This document shows, piece by piece, positions 43,323 through 52,218 of a stretch of DNA of 64,000 nucleotides. The translations under genes and the position numbers were made by a program. The notes under the pieces were generated by a model. That model was not told where the DNA came from. It searched no databases and saw only the letters and a list, made by a program, of their open reading frames with translations. This DNA is from Paracoccus aerodenitrificans (GTDB lineage Bacteria; Pseudomonadota; Alphaproteobacteria; Rhodobacterales; Rhodobacteraceae): NCBI RefSeq assembly GCF_027913215.1, contig NZ_CP115784.1, forward strand, positions 3,047,501 through 3,111,500, read 5' to 3'. Every line of letters begins with the position of its first letter. Within the stretch, counting starts at the first letter, position 1.

Positions 43323-44690
43323 ATGTCGCATTGGCCCCTGACACGCGAAGACATCACCCGACCTGCCTATCGCAGCCTTGCACAGGGCGTGGCGGCGGCG
43401 ATTGATTCGGGCAGCCTGCGTGCCGGTGATCGCCTGCCGCCGCATCGCGAACTGGCATGGCAGCTTGGCTTGTCGGTTCAGACCGTCAGCCGGGCCTATG
43501 AGGAACTGATCCGTGCCGATCTGATCTCGGGTCAGGTGGGCCGGGGTAGTTTTGTGAAATCCGGCCCGCGTGAGACCATCGAGGTACCGTGGTTCCGAGC
43601 GCCGACCGACCGGCCTCCGATTGATCTGTCCATGCTGACCCCGGTCGCGCTTCCCGAAATCGCGATGGCTTGGCGCGAGAGCCTCAGGCGCGTTGCGGAA
43701 AATCCGCCCGATCCCGCGATCTATTCCTTCCGCCCGCGTCAGACGATGTCGCTTTACGGCGGTATGGCGGCAAGCTGGCTGGCGCGGTGCGGTTTTGTCG
43801 TGCCTGCGCAGCGTATTCTGATCACGAACGGGGCGACTCCGGCCATGTATGTGGCGCTGAGCTGCATCGCCCGGCCCGGGGACGAAATCGCCACGGAAAG
43901 CTCGACCTGTCACACGCTGCGTCCTGCGGCGGCCAGCATGCATATGAAGCTGCGCGGCATTCCCTGCGATGAGCGCGGCATGATCCCCGAGGCGCTTGCC
44001 GAGGCGGTCCGCGCTTCGGCCGGGCGCATCCGGTCGGTGTTTCTGCTGCCATCCGGGGCGGGACCCTTCGCGCAGATCATGGATCGGGACCGGCGCGAGG
44101 CTCTGGCCGAAACAGCCGCACAAACCGGGATCACGGTCATCGAGAATGACGCGTTGGGTCCTGTTGCCCTGCGAAGGCCGCCTCCGGTCAGCAGCTTCGC
44201 GCCCGAGAACAGTTTTTACCTGACCGGCCTGTCGAAGTCCCTCTCACCCGGTCTGCGCATGGGTTTTCTGGTCATGCCTGAAAAACTTGCAGAACGTGCG
44301 CTGAACCGGCATCAGTCCATGTCGTGGATGGCAACGCCGATGGTCGCCGAGATCGCGCGGGACTGGATCGAATCGGGTCTGGCCGATCAGCTTCTGGACG
44401 CGCAGCGCAGCCAGCTTGCCGCGCGTAACCGGCTGGCGCAGCGCATTCTTGAAGGGCGGGGGCAGGGCTTCCCGCAGGGTCTGCATCGTTGGGTAAAGCT
44501 GCCCGCAGGATACAGCGAACAGGCGGTGATTTCCCGCGCATTGGAACTGGGCGTCGCGCTTGCGCCGGGTTCGGGCTTTGCGGTGACCGACACAACCCCT
44601 GCGCTTCGGGTGACGCTTGGCGCACCCGATATGCGCGATTTCGAACAGGCACTGCATATTGTCGCATCGGTTTTAAGCAGCGATCCCTGA
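43323..44690 (+). CDS. enuR: MocR/GntR-type ectoine regulator EnuR
   Basis: A 455-residue fusion of a GntR winged HTH (LPPHRELAWQLGLSVQTVSR, about residues 37-80) to an aminotransferase-like PLP domain. The PLP lysine is in TGLSKSLSPGLRMGF and is residue 305 by codon count; ENDALGP holds the cofactor Asp. MocR proteins use PLP as a sensor. EnuR represses ectoine genes until an ectoine breakdown intermediate (N-alpha-acetyl-diaminobutyrate in Ruegeria) binds. It stands first, just before the TRAP transporter genes, as in that locus. By sequence alone another MocR ligand would be possible; context makes EnuR likely. Confidence 0.85.
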   Translation: MSHWPLTREDITRPAYRSLAQGVAAAIDSGSLRAGDRLPPHRELAWQLGLSVQTVSRAYEELIRADLISGQVGRGSFVKSGPRETIEVPWFRAPTDRPPIDLSMLTPVALPEIAMAWRESLRRVAENPPDPAIYSFRPRQTMSLYGGMAASWLARCGFVVPAQRILITNGATPAMYVALSCIARPGDEIATESSTCHTLRPAAASMHMKLRGIPCDERGMIPEALAEAVRASAGRIRSVFLLPSGAGPFAQIMDRDRREALAETAAQTGITVIENDALGPVALRRPPPVSSFAPENSFYLTGLSKSLSPGLRMGFLVMPEKLAERALNRHQSMSWMATPMVAEIARDWIESGLADQLLDAQRSQLAARNRLAQRILEGRGQGFPQGLHRWVKLPAGYSEQAVISRALELGVALAPGSGFAVTDTTPALRVTLGAPDMRDFEQALHIVASVLSSDP

Positions 44691-44716
44691 CCGGCGCCCC
44701 CGGAAATCCGGGGTCG

Positions 44717-44746
44717 TTTGACACTGAGCGGTCAAATTGTAATGAT
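44717..44746 (+). promoter_or_regulatory. probable uehA promoter with an overlapping dyad
   Basis: TTGACA (44718-44723) is followed after 16 bp by TAATGA (44740-44745), a plausible -35/-10 pair in a conspicuously A+T-rich stretch. The dyad TTTGAC-N8-GTCAAA (44717-44722 and 44731-44736) covers the -35 box and spacer, where a repressor such as EnuR would act. AAATTG is also repeated at 44734 and 44756, 22 bp apart. Confidence 0.5.
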
Positions 44747-44874
44747 TTAATATAGAAATTGACTTGGAACCGGTTGCGTCGAAGTCTTGGCGTCAGTCGG
44801 TCGGGCATTGCCCGGAATGATCAGTACCAGGGTTGCAGGGCATCCTGCCTGCGCGACCCGAAACAGGAGGTAAT

Positions 44875-45891
44875 ATGACCTACAAGACCCTCACCGCCGC
44901 CAGCGTCGCCGCTCTGATGCTGGGAACCGCCGGTGCATCCGCCGATACCTGGCGCTACGCGTTCGAGGAACAGCTGGAAGAGGTCCAGGGCATCTTCGCT
45001 CAGAAATTCAAGGAAGAGGTCGAGGCGAATTCGGATCACGAGGTTCAGCTTTTCCCGTTCGGTACACTCGGCGAATCCGCCGATATCATGGAGCAGGCCC
45101 AGTCCGGGCTGATCCAGTTCGTCGACCAGTCCCCGGGCTTTACCGGAGCGCTGATCCCCGAGGCTCAGGTCTTCTTCGTGCCTTATCTGCTGCCGGAAAA
45201 TCAGGATGCGCTGTTCAGCTTCTTCCGCAATTCGAAAACCATCAAGGAACTCTTCCCGCCGCTTTATGCCGAGCAGGGGCTTGAGCTGCTGACCATGTTC
45301 CCCGAAGGCGAGGTCGTGATGACCACGCAGGAACCCGTCACCTCGCCCGAGGATCTGAATGAGGTGAAGTTCCGCGTGATGACCAATCCGCTGATCGTGG
45401 AAAGCTATCAGGCATTCGGTGCAACGCCGACTCCGCTGCCGTGGGGCGAGGTCTATGGCGCGATGCAGACCGGCATCATTCAGGGTCAGGAAAACCCGGC
45501 CTTCTTCGTGGAATCCACGAATATGTATGAGGTGACCGACCACATCACCCGGCTGGGTCACAATAACTTCACCACCGCCGTGATGGCCAATCTCGATTTC
45601 TATGAGGGCCTGCCGGATGAGGATAAGCAGGTGGTGCAGGACGCCATTCAGGCCTCCTTCGACTATATCCTGGAATATCAGGACGGCCTGACCGAGCAAT
45701 CGCTGGCCAATATCATGGAGGCGAAGCCCTCTATGACCATCACCGAGCTGACCGAGGAGCAGCGTGCGCCATTCCGCGCGACAGCCGAATCGGTCGAGGC
45801 AGAATTCCTTGAGATCGGCGGCGATCAGGCTCAGGCAATTCTGGATCAGATGAAGGCCGACCTTGAGGCTGCCTCTGAAGCCGCCAATTGA
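44875..45891 (+). CDS. uehA: TRAP transporter ectoine-binding protein UehA
   Basis: A 338-residue periplasmic DctP-type binding protein. Signal peptide residues 1-23 ends GASA/D. Conserved TRAP elements: LFPFGTLGESADIMEQAQSG, the carboxylate-binding Arg in VKFRVMTNPL, and YGAMQTGIIQGQENPAFF. Placement before uehBC and the eut/doe genes identifies the ligand as ectoine/hydroxyectoine. Start at 44875, five bases after AGGAGG. Followed by a strong hairpin before uehB, as often seen after highly expressed binding-protein genes. Confidence 0.88.
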   Translation: MTYKTLTAASVAALMLGTAGASADTWRYAFEEQLEEVQGIFAQKFKEEVEANSDHEVQLFPFGTLGESADIMEQAQSGLIQFVDQSPGFTGALIPEAQVFFVPYLLPENQDALFSFFRNSKTIKELFPPLYAEQGLELLTMFPEGEVVMTTQEPVTSPEDLNEVKFRVMTNPLIVESYQAFGATPTPLPWGEVYGAMQTGIIQGQENPAFFVESTNMYEVTDHITRLGHNNFTTAVMANLDFYEGLPDEDKQVVQDAIQASFDYILEYQDGLTEQSLANIMEAKPSMTITELTEEQRAPFRATAESVEAEFLEIGGDQAQAILDQMKADLEAASEAAN

Positions 45892-45909
45892 TCTGCGGCT
45901 GACATGACT

Positions 45910-45939
45910 GATCGGGCCGGCATCCGCGCCGGCCCGATC
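45910..45939 (+). other. perfect 12-bp hairpin between uehA and uehB
   Basis: GATCGGGCCGGC (45910-45921) pairs completely with GCCGGCCCGATC (45928-45939) around ATCCGC. The following bases TTCCTAAG are not a T-run, so partial termination or mRNA 3'-end protection is more likely than full termination. The effect would be more UehA than permease. Confidence 0.6.
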
Positions 45940-45977
45940 TTCCTAAGATCCCATATTTCAGCACAAGGCACAGCGGC

Positions 45978-46625
45978 ATGACGCTTGACGACAGGCACGC
46001 ACCGAAGCCCGATCCCGACATTATCGCCGCAGCCGAGACCGCGGGTGTCGATGACGATATCGACGATTCTCTTTACGAATCCGGCCTTCCCGGCATTCTG
46101 GGCGTCATCGATGCCGCCATCGCCCGTATCGAGGCAGTATTACTGGCCGCCGGTGTGCTTCTGATGGCGCTGAACACGATGGCCAATGTCGTAGGCCGCG
46201 TGATCGGACATACGTTCTTTTTCTCTGAAGAGCTGAACCGCGCCCTGATCATCCTGATCACATTCGCGGGTATTTCCTATGCGGCGCGGCATGGGCGTCA
46301 TATCCGCATGTCGGCCTTTTTCGACGCGATGCCCTTCGGCATGCGCAAGGCGACGATGGTTCTGATCGCGACGGTTACCTCGGCGGCGATGTTCCTGCTG
46401 TGTTATTATTCGGTATTCTACATCATTGATCAGGCCGGGCGTGGTCGTCTGTTACCGGCGATGCAGATCCCGCAATGGTGGATCATCGTCTGGGCGCCGG
46501 TGGGGTTTTTCCTGACCGGAGTGCAATATGCGCTGACCGCGATCAAGAACGTCATCGACAAGGATATCTGGCTGTCGACCAGCACGCTTGAGGGCTACAG
46601 CGACAATACGGAAGAGGAGGTCTGA
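45978..46625 (+). CDS. uehB: TRAP transporter small permease UehB
   Basis: A 215-residue DctQ-family membrane protein with a roughly 50-residue acidic N-terminal extension. Four helices follow ([69 protein letters not shown]). The RHGRHIRM segment between helices two and three is typical of DctQ. It pairs with UehC in secondary transport driven by the ion gradient. Three bases before uehC. Confidence 0.88.
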   Translation: MTLDDRHAPKPDPDIIAAAETAGVDDDIDDSLYESGLPGILGVIDAAIARIEAVLLAAGVLLMALNTMANVVGRVIGHTFFFSEELNRALIILITFAGISYAARHGRHIRMSAFFDAMPFGMRKATMVLIATVTSAAMFLLCYYSVFYIIDQAGRGRLLPAMQIPQWWIIVWAPVGFFLTGVQYALTAIKNVIDKDIWLSTSTLEGYSDNTEEEV

Positions 46626-46628
46626 GCC

Positions 46629-47915
46629 ATGACCCTCGCGATTTTCGGAACGATGATCGTTCTTCTTCTGCTGGGTTTCCCGATGATGATCCCGCTTCTG
46701 GCAGGGTCTCTGATCGGGTTCGTTGCGCTGTTTGGCGGGTTGGGTCAGCTTGAAACGATGGTTCAGCAGATCCTTGCCGGAATCCGTCCGGCCAGCCTGA
46801 TCGCCGTGCCGATGTTCATCTTCGCCGCCGATATCATGACGCGTGGCCAGTCCGCGAACCGGCTGATCGATCTGGTCATGGCCTTTGTCGGCCATCTGAA
46901 AGGCGGGCTGGCGATTTCTACAGCCGGAGCCTGTACCATGTTCGGCGCGGTGTCGGGTTCGACTCAGGCCACGGTCGTTGCCGTGGGCGGGCCGCTGCGG
47001 CCGCGGATGCTGAAGGCGGGCTATAATGACAGCTTCGTTCTGGCGCTGATCGTGAACTCATCGGATATCGCCTTTCTGATCCCGCCCTCTGTCGGGATGA
47101 TCATTTACGGCGTCGTCTCGGGCACCTCGATTTCCGAGCTGTTCATCGCCGGGATCGGGCCGGGCCTGCTGATCCTCGCGCTGTTTTCGATCTATTCCTA
47201 TGTCTATGCCGTCCGCAACAATGTCCCGACCGAGCCGAAGGCAAGCTGGCCCGAGCGGGGGCAGGCCCTGCTGCGGGCGCTCTGGCCGCTTGGTTTTCCG
47301 GCGATCATCATCGGCGGGATCTATGGCGGGATTTTCTCACCGACCGAGGCCGCCGCTGCCTGTGTGCTCTATGCGCTGTTTCTGGAGATGCTCATTTTCC
47401 GCGAGATGAATTTCCGGCAGCTTTACGCAACCGCAAAATCCACCGGGCTGATCACGGCGGTTGTGTTCATTCTGGTCGGGGCAGGGCAGGCATTTTCCTA
47501 TGTCATCAGCTTCGCGCAGATCCCGCAGGCGGTTCTGGGCGGGATCGGGATTGATGAAATGGGGCAATATGGTGTCCTGTTTACGATCTCTGTCGCATTC
47601 TTTGTCGGCTGCATGTTCGTCGATCCGATTGTCGTGATCCTGATTTTCGTGCCGATCTTCGCGCCTGTCGTGCAGTCGGTCGGGCTGGACCCGGTGCTTG
47701 TCGGGACGATCATCACCCTGCAGGTTGCCATCGGCTCTGCCACACCGCCTTTCGGCTGCGATATCTTCACCGCGATTGCGGTCTTCAAGCGGCCCTATCT
47801 TGAGGTCATCAAGGGGACGCCGCCCTTCATCTTCATTCTGCTTTCCGTCGCGGTGTTGCTGATCTTCTTCCCGCAGATCGCATTGTTCCTGCGCGACCTG
47901 GCCTTCGGAAAATAA
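46629..47915 (+). CDS. uehC: TRAP transporter large permease UehC
   Basis: A 428-residue DctM-family permease with about 12 helices. Family stretches: SLIAVPMFIFAADIMTRGQ, GACTMFGAVSGSTQATVVAV, FLIPPSVGMIIYGVVSGTS, and near the C-terminus ATPPFGCDIFTAIAVFKRP. It forms the sodium-dependent translocation channel with UehB and receives ectoine from UehA. Ten bases separate it from the stress-protein gene. Confidence 0.9.
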   Translation: MTLAIFGTMIVLLLLGFPMMIPLLAGSLIGFVALFGGLGQLETMVQQILAGIRPASLIAVPMFIFAADIMTRGQSANRLIDLVMAFVGHLKGGLAISTAGACTMFGAVSGSTQATVVAVGGPLRPRMLKAGYNDSFVLALIVNSSDIAFLIPPSVGMIIYGVVSGTSISELFIAGIGPGLLILALFSIYSYVYAVRNNVPTEPKASWPERGQALLRALWPLGFPAIIIGGIYGGIFSPTEAAAACVLYALFLEMLIFREMNFRQLYATAKSTGLITAVVFILVGAGQAFSYVISFAQIPQAVLGGIGIDEMGQYGVLFTISVAFFVGCMFVDPIVVILIFVPIFAPVVQSVGLDPVLVGTIITLQVAIGSATPPFGCDIFTAIAVFKRPYLEVIKGTPPFIFILLSVAVLLIFFPQIALFLRDLAFGK

Positions 47916-47924
47916 GCGTGCCTC

Positions 47925-48368
47925 ATGTTTGAAAAAATCCTCGTACCCTATGACGGTTCCCGCGGCGCATGGCGTGCGCTTGACAAGGCCATCGGCATGG
48001 CCCGGCTCTGCGATGCGCAGATTGTCGTGCTGACCGTGTATCGTCATCACTCGATGCTGGAAGCTTCGCTGTCGATGGTGCGCGGCAATGTCGAGCGGGG
48101 CGGCAATCTGGATGCAGAAATGCGCGATACGGCGCGTGAGGCTGCGGATTACGCCAAGAAGCATGTGAAAGAGGCCGGCCATGAAAAGGTCAGCGCCTTT
48201 ATCAAGGCCGGTCAGCCCGCCCGCACGATTGTGTCCTTCTGCAAGGAAAAGAAATGCGATCTGATCGTCGTCGGCTCTCGCGGTCTGGGCGCAACCGAGG
48301 GCTATCTGCTGGGGTCGGTCAGTCATAAGGTTACCGGGCTGTCGGATTGCCCGGTTCTGGTCGTATAG
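47925..48368 (+). CDS. universal stress protein linked to the ectoine TRAP transporter
   Basis: A 147-residue UspA-fold protein. N-terminal KILVPYDGSRGAWRALDKA and C-terminal GSRGLGATEGYLLGSVSHKV give the ATP-binding G-x2-G-x9-G(S) pattern. TeaD, the counterpart in Halomonas, binds ATP and dampens TRAP transport; the same position here suggests the same role. Starts seven bases after the uehC stop codon. Confidence 0.88.
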   Translation: MFEKILVPYDGSRGAWRALDKAIGMARLCDAQIVVLTVYRHHSMLEASLSMVRGNVERGGNLDAEMRDTAREAADYAKKHVKEAGHEKVSAFIKAGQPARTIVSFCKEKKCDLIVVGSRGLGATEGYLLGSVSHKVTGLSDCPVLVV

Positions 48369-48382
48369 GCGCGGGCCGTCCC

Positions 48383-49090
48383 ATGTGGCGAGATCCTGCG
48401 CAGCACCGTTTCGGCCTGATTGCCCTCGCCACCGATCTGACGGTCGAGGGCGATGCCGCGCGGCTTCTGCCCGATAATTGCCGTCTGTATGTGACCCGCA
48501 TCGCCTTCGACAATCCGACCACGCGCGAGAATCTGCTGAAGACCGGCCCCCGTCTGCGCGATGCGGCGGATCTGCTGGTGCCCGGCGTTGCGCTTGAGGG
48601 GATCGGTTTCGCCTGTACATCCGCCGCTGCTGTGCTTGGTGATAAGGTGCAGCAATCTCTGGGCGAGCGTGCGCCGGTTTCAACTCCGGCGAATTCGGCG
48701 CTGCGCGGATTTCAGGCCCTCGGCGTAAGCAGTGTGGCATTGATGACACCCTATCTGGTCACGACGGCCGATCTGGTCGGAGATTATTTTGCGGAACACG
48801 GGCTGAACGTCGTGCGCCGCCACTCGATGGGGTTCGAGGATGATCGCGACATGGCCCTGCTTCCGGCCGAGCGGATTATCAGCTTCGCCGCCGAAGCCGA
48901 TCATCCTCAGGCGCAGGCGCTGTTCATGTCCTGCACGGCGCTGCCTGCCGTATCGGTCATCGAACGGATCGAGGAGCGGTTAGGCAAGCCGGTGATCAGC
49001 TCCAATCTGGCCCTGTTCTGGTCGATGCTGGATCAGGCACGAATTCCGGCACAGGGACCGGGGCGGTTGTTTCAGGTGCGCACATGGTAG
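48383..49090 (+). CDS. eutA: ectoine utilisation protein EutA (Asp/Glu racemase fold)
   Basis: A 235-residue protein of the aspartate/glutamate racemase, maleate isomerase and arylmalonate decarboxylase fold. Two active-site cysteines are seen: GFACTSAAAVLG (near residue 75) and FMSCTALPAVSV (near 185). In ectoine loci, EutABC are thought to convert 5-hydroxyectoine to ectoine. Start at ATG 48383, 15 bases after the preceding stop. Overlaps eutB by seven bases. Confidence 0.85.
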   Translation: MWRDPAQHRFGLIALATDLTVEGDAARLLPDNCRLYVTRIAFDNPTTRENLLKTGPRLRDAADLLVPGVALEGIGFACTSAAAVLGDKVQQSLGERAPVSTPANSALRGFQALGVSSVALMTPYLVTTADLVGDYFAEHGLNVVRRHSMGFEDDRDMALLPAERIISFAAEADHPQAQALFMSCTALPAVSVIERIEERLGKPVISSNLALFWSMLDQARIPAQGPGRLFQVRTW

Positions 49091-50052
49091 AACCCGGCGA
49101 TATCACGTTCGAAGATATTCAGGCCGCATCCGGGCGCATCCGTGACATGGTGCGGGTGACGCCGGTGAAACCATCTGCGACGCTTTCGGGTCTGGCGGGC
49201 GGGCCGGTCTGGCTGAAATGCGAGCACCGTCAGGAAACCGGAGCGTTCAAGCTGCGCGGGGCCTCGAATGCGGTGGCCCGGCTTGGGGATGTGGCCGGGG
49301 TGACGACGGCCTCGACCGGCAATCATGGCCGGGCGCTTGCCCATGCGGCGCGGCAGTTGGGGCTGCCTGCGGTGATCTGCGTGTCGAAGCTGGTGCCGCA
49401 GAATAAGCTGGACGCGATCAATGCGCTTGGCGCAGAGGCCCGCGTCACCGGCATGTCTCAGGATCAGGCCTTTGAAGAGGCGCGTCGCCTGCAACGCGAT
49501 GAGGGTTTTGCTCTGATCCCGCCCTTCGATCATCCGGATGTGATCGCTGGGCAGGGAACGCTTGGGCTGGAGATCCTCGACCAGGTCCCGGATGCCGGGG
49601 CGATTGCCGTTCCGCTTTCCGGCGGAGGTCTGCTGGCGGGCGTCGCCCTTGCGGCGAAAGCGCTGCGCCCGGATATTCGTATTATCGGCATCAGCATGAA
49701 GCGCGGTGCGGCGATGGCCGCAAGCCTGCATGCCGGGCAGCCCGTCGAGGTCGAAGAGCTTGAGACACTTGCCGACAGTCTGGGTGGCGGGATCGGAACC
49801 GCGAACCGCTATACATTCCGCATGGTCCGCGATCTGATGGACGATCTGATCCTGCTCAGCGAAGCCGAGATCGCCGCCGGTATCCGCCATCTGGCGGTCG
49901 AGGATGCCGAAACCGTCGAAGGGGCTGCGGCAGTTGGCGCTGCGGCGGTTCTGGCGGGCAAGCTGAAGGCCGACAGCCCTCTGGTGCTGATCCTGTCGGG
50001 CGGAAATATCGACCCTGCTCGTCACGCCGCTATCGTAAAGGGTGAGATATGA
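49084..50052 (+). CDS. eutB: hydroxyectoine utilisation dehydratase EutB
   Basis: A 322-residue fold-type II PLP enzyme of the threonine dehydratase family. The PLP lysine is in CEHRQETGAFKLRGASNAV, the phosphate loop in LSGGGLLAGVA, and TTASTGNHGRALAHAA is the substrate loop. It is proposed to eliminate water from hydroxyectoine. It overlaps eutA and eutC by a few bases, so the genes are translationally coupled. Threonine deaminase is the alternative by sequence, but the context is specific. Confidence 0.86.
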   Translation: MVEPGDITFEDIQAASGRIRDMVRVTPVKPSATLSGLAGGPVWLKCEHRQETGAFKLRGASNAVARLGDVAGVTTASTGNHGRALAHAARQLGLPAVICVSKLVPQNKLDAINALGAEARVTGMSQDQAFEEARRLQRDEGFALIPPFDHPDVIAGQGTLGLEILDQVPDAGAIAVPLSGGGLLAGVALAAKALRPDIRIIGISMKRGAAMAASLHAGQPVEVEELETLADSLGGGIGTANRYTFRMVRDLMDDLILLSEAEIAAGIRHLAVEDAETVEGAAAVGAAAVLAGKLKADSPLVLILSGGNIDPARHAAIVKGEI

Positions 50053-51026
50053 GCGATATCCTGATCCTGCATGAAGACCAGCTTCGGCAGCGGATTCATC
50101 TGGACGCCGAAACCATCTCGGTGATCGAACGGGGCTTTGCCCGGCTGGCCGAAGGTGGTGTCGAGATGCCGCCGGTCCTGTCCATGCATATGCCCGATGT
50201 GAATGGCGAGGTGGATGTGAAAACCGCCTATGTTCCCGGCCTGCCGGGCTTCGCGGTCAAGATCAGCCCCGGTTTCTTCGACAATCCTGCGAAGGGGCTG
50301 CCCTCGACCTCGGGGCTGATGGTGGTGCTGTCCTCGGAGACCGGGCGGGTGCAGGCGGTGCTGCTGGATAATGGCTATCTGACCGACATCCGCACAGCCG
50401 CCGCCGGAGGCGTGGCCGCGAAATATCTGTCGCGCAAGGATGCCAGCCGCGCCGCGATATTCGGCGCGGGGCTTCAGGCGCGGATGCAGTTACAGGCGCT
50501 GCGTCTGGTGCGGCCCATATCCGAGGCGATGATCTGGGCTCGCAATCCGGCCAAGGCGGCGAAGCTGGCCGCCGAACTGGACGGCGACGGGCTGAGTGTC
50601 CGGGCCGAACCCGATCCCGGCATGGCTGCCTCATGGGCGGACATCATCGTGACGACGACTCCGGCCAGCCAGCCGATCCTCAGGGCGGACTGGCTACGGC
50701 CCGGCCAGCATGTCACCGCGATGGGCAGCGATCAGGGCGGCAAGAATGAGCTGGACCCGCTCAGCTTCGACCGGGCCGATCTCTATGTCGCCGACCGCGT
50801 CAGTCAGACCCGGTCACTGGGCGAACTGGAAGCCGCGCTCAGTGCCGGAATCATCACCGATACGACCGAAATTCCCGAACTCGGCCAGATCATCACCGGC
50901 CAGCATCCGGGCCGGACCGCACCGGATCAGATCACCATCGCCGATCTGACTGGCACCGGCGTGCAGGACACCGCCATCGCAACCCACGCGCTTGCCGCGT
51001 TTTCGAAAGACCACCCCAATGCCTAA
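50049..51026 (+). CDS. eutC: ectoine utilisation protein EutC (ornithine cyclodeaminase family)
   Basis: A 325-residue protein of the ornithine cyclodeaminase/mu-crystallin family: VKISPGFFDN, LDNGYLTDIRTAAAGGVAA, and the NAD-binding turn AIFGAGLQARMQLQAL. Likely reduces the product of EutB to ectoine in the hydroxyectoine branch. ATGA overlap with eutB and an eight-base overlap with doeA. Confidence 0.86.
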   Translation: MSDILILHEDQLRQRIHLDAETISVIERGFARLAEGGVEMPPVLSMHMPDVNGEVDVKTAYVPGLPGFAVKISPGFFDNPAKGLPSTSGLMVVLSSETGRVQAVLLDNGYLTDIRTAAAGGVAAKYLSRKDASRAAIFGAGLQARMQLQALRLVRPISEAMIWARNPAKAAKLAAELDGDGLSVRAEPDPGMAASWADIIVTTTPASQPILRADWLRPGQHVTAMGSDQGGKNELDPLSFDRADLYVADRVSQTRSLGELEAALSAGIITDTTEIPELGQIITGQHPGRTAPDQITIADLTGTGVQDTAIATHALAAFSKDHPNA

Positions 51027-52218
51027 ACTGCAAAGGACTCCGGAACGATTTTCGACCGCCGAATATGAGCGTCGCCTGAGGCTGACGCGCGACAGCATGG
51101 CGAAACTGGGGCTGGATCTGCTGATCGTCAGCGATCCGTCCAATATGGCCTGGCTGACTGGCTATGACGGCTGGTCCTTCTATGTCCATCAATGCGTGAT
51201 CATCGGTCCCGAGGGCCTGCCGATCTGGTTCGGTCGCGGTCAGGACGCCGCTGGCGCATTGCGTACCGTCTGGATGGAGGATGAAAGCGCGATTATCGGC
51301 TATCCCGATTACTATGTGCAGTCGGTCGAACGTCACCCGATGGATTATCTTTGGGCGACCTTGGCCGACCGGGGCTGGCATCGCGGCTTTATCGGGGTCG
51401 AGATGGATAATTACTGGTATTCGGCCAAGGCGCATGAACGGCTGGTTCACGGTCTGCCCGAGGCGCAGATTCTGGATGCGATCGGGCTGGTGAACTGGCA
51501 GCGCGCGGTGAAGTCTGAAGAGGAACTGTCCTATATGCGCAAGGCCGCAAGACTGGTCGAGCGTATGCATCGCCGCATCGCCGACAAGGTTGAGGTCGGG
51601 ATGCGCAAATGCGATCTGGTGGCGGAAATCTATGATGCCGGTCTGCGCTATGACGAATGGGAAGGGCATGGCGGGGATTATCCGGCCATCGTGCCGCTTC
51701 TGCCCTCGGGGCCTGATGCGGCGGCGCCTCATCTGACATGGGACGACATGCCGATGAAGGTGAATGAAGGCACGTTCTTCGAGATCGCCGGCTGTTATCA
51801 GCGCTATCACTGCCCCCTGTCGCGCACGATCTTTCTGGGCAAGCCGCCTCAGAAGATGCTCGACGCCGAAAAGGCGGTGCTGGAGGGCATGGATGCCGGG
51901 CTGGAGGCCGCGCGGGCGGGCAATACCTGCGAAGATATCGCGGCGGCATTCTTCACCGTTCTGGACCGCTACGGTATCGTCAAGGACAACCGCACCGGCT
52001 ATCCGATCGGCCTGTCCTATCCGCCGGACTGGGGTGAGCGCACCATGTCGCTTCGCCGCGGCGACCGGACCGAGCTGAAACCGGGCATGACCTTCCATTT
52101 CATGACCGGCCTTTGGATGGACGATTGGGGCTATGAGACCACCGAGTCGATCATCATCACCGAGGGCGCTGCGGAAACATTCTGCAACCTGCCTCGCAAG
52201 ATGCTGGTGAAGTCATGA
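51019..52218 (+). CDS. doeA: ectoine hydrolase DoeA (EutD)
   Basis: A 399-residue creatinase/Xaa-Pro-peptidase-fold (M24) enzyme, the same length as the Halomonas protein. It opens the ectoine ring to N-acetyl-L-2,4-diaminobutyrate. N-terminal creatinase domain (LIVSDPSNMAWLTGYDGWSF) and C-terminal pita-bread domain (WEGHGGDYPAIVPLLPSG, GTFFEIAGCYQRYHCPLSR) are complete; the strict metal-ligand pattern of peptidases is altered, as in DoeA. The ATG at 51019 overlaps the eutC stop (ATGCCTAA); nine upstream in-frame codons are unlikely. Confidence 0.9.
   Translation: MPKLQRTPERFSTAEYERRLRLTRDSMAKLGLDLLIVSDPSNMAWLTGYDGWSFYVHQCVIIGPEGLPIWFGRGQDAAGALRTVWMEDESAIIGYPDYYVQSVERHPMDYLWATLADRGWHRGFIGVEMDNYWYSAKAHERLVHGLPEAQILDAIGLVNWQRAVKSEEELSYMRKAARLVERMHRRIADKVEVGMRKCDLVAEIYDAGLRYDEWEGHGGDYPAIVPLLPSGPDAAAPHLTWDDMPMKVNEGTFFEIAGCYQRYHCPLSRTIFLGKPPQKMLDAEKAVLEGMDAGLEAARAGNTCEDIAAAFFTVLDRYGIVKDNRTGYPIGLSYPPDWGERTMSLRRGDRTELKPGMTFHFMTGLWMDDWGYETTESIIITEGAAETFCNLPRKMLVKS

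Noticed and set aside
42771..44123. 450-residue version of the AsnC regulator
   Set aside because: The first about 290 residues are antisense to enuR; the regulator fold starts at the ATG at 43250.
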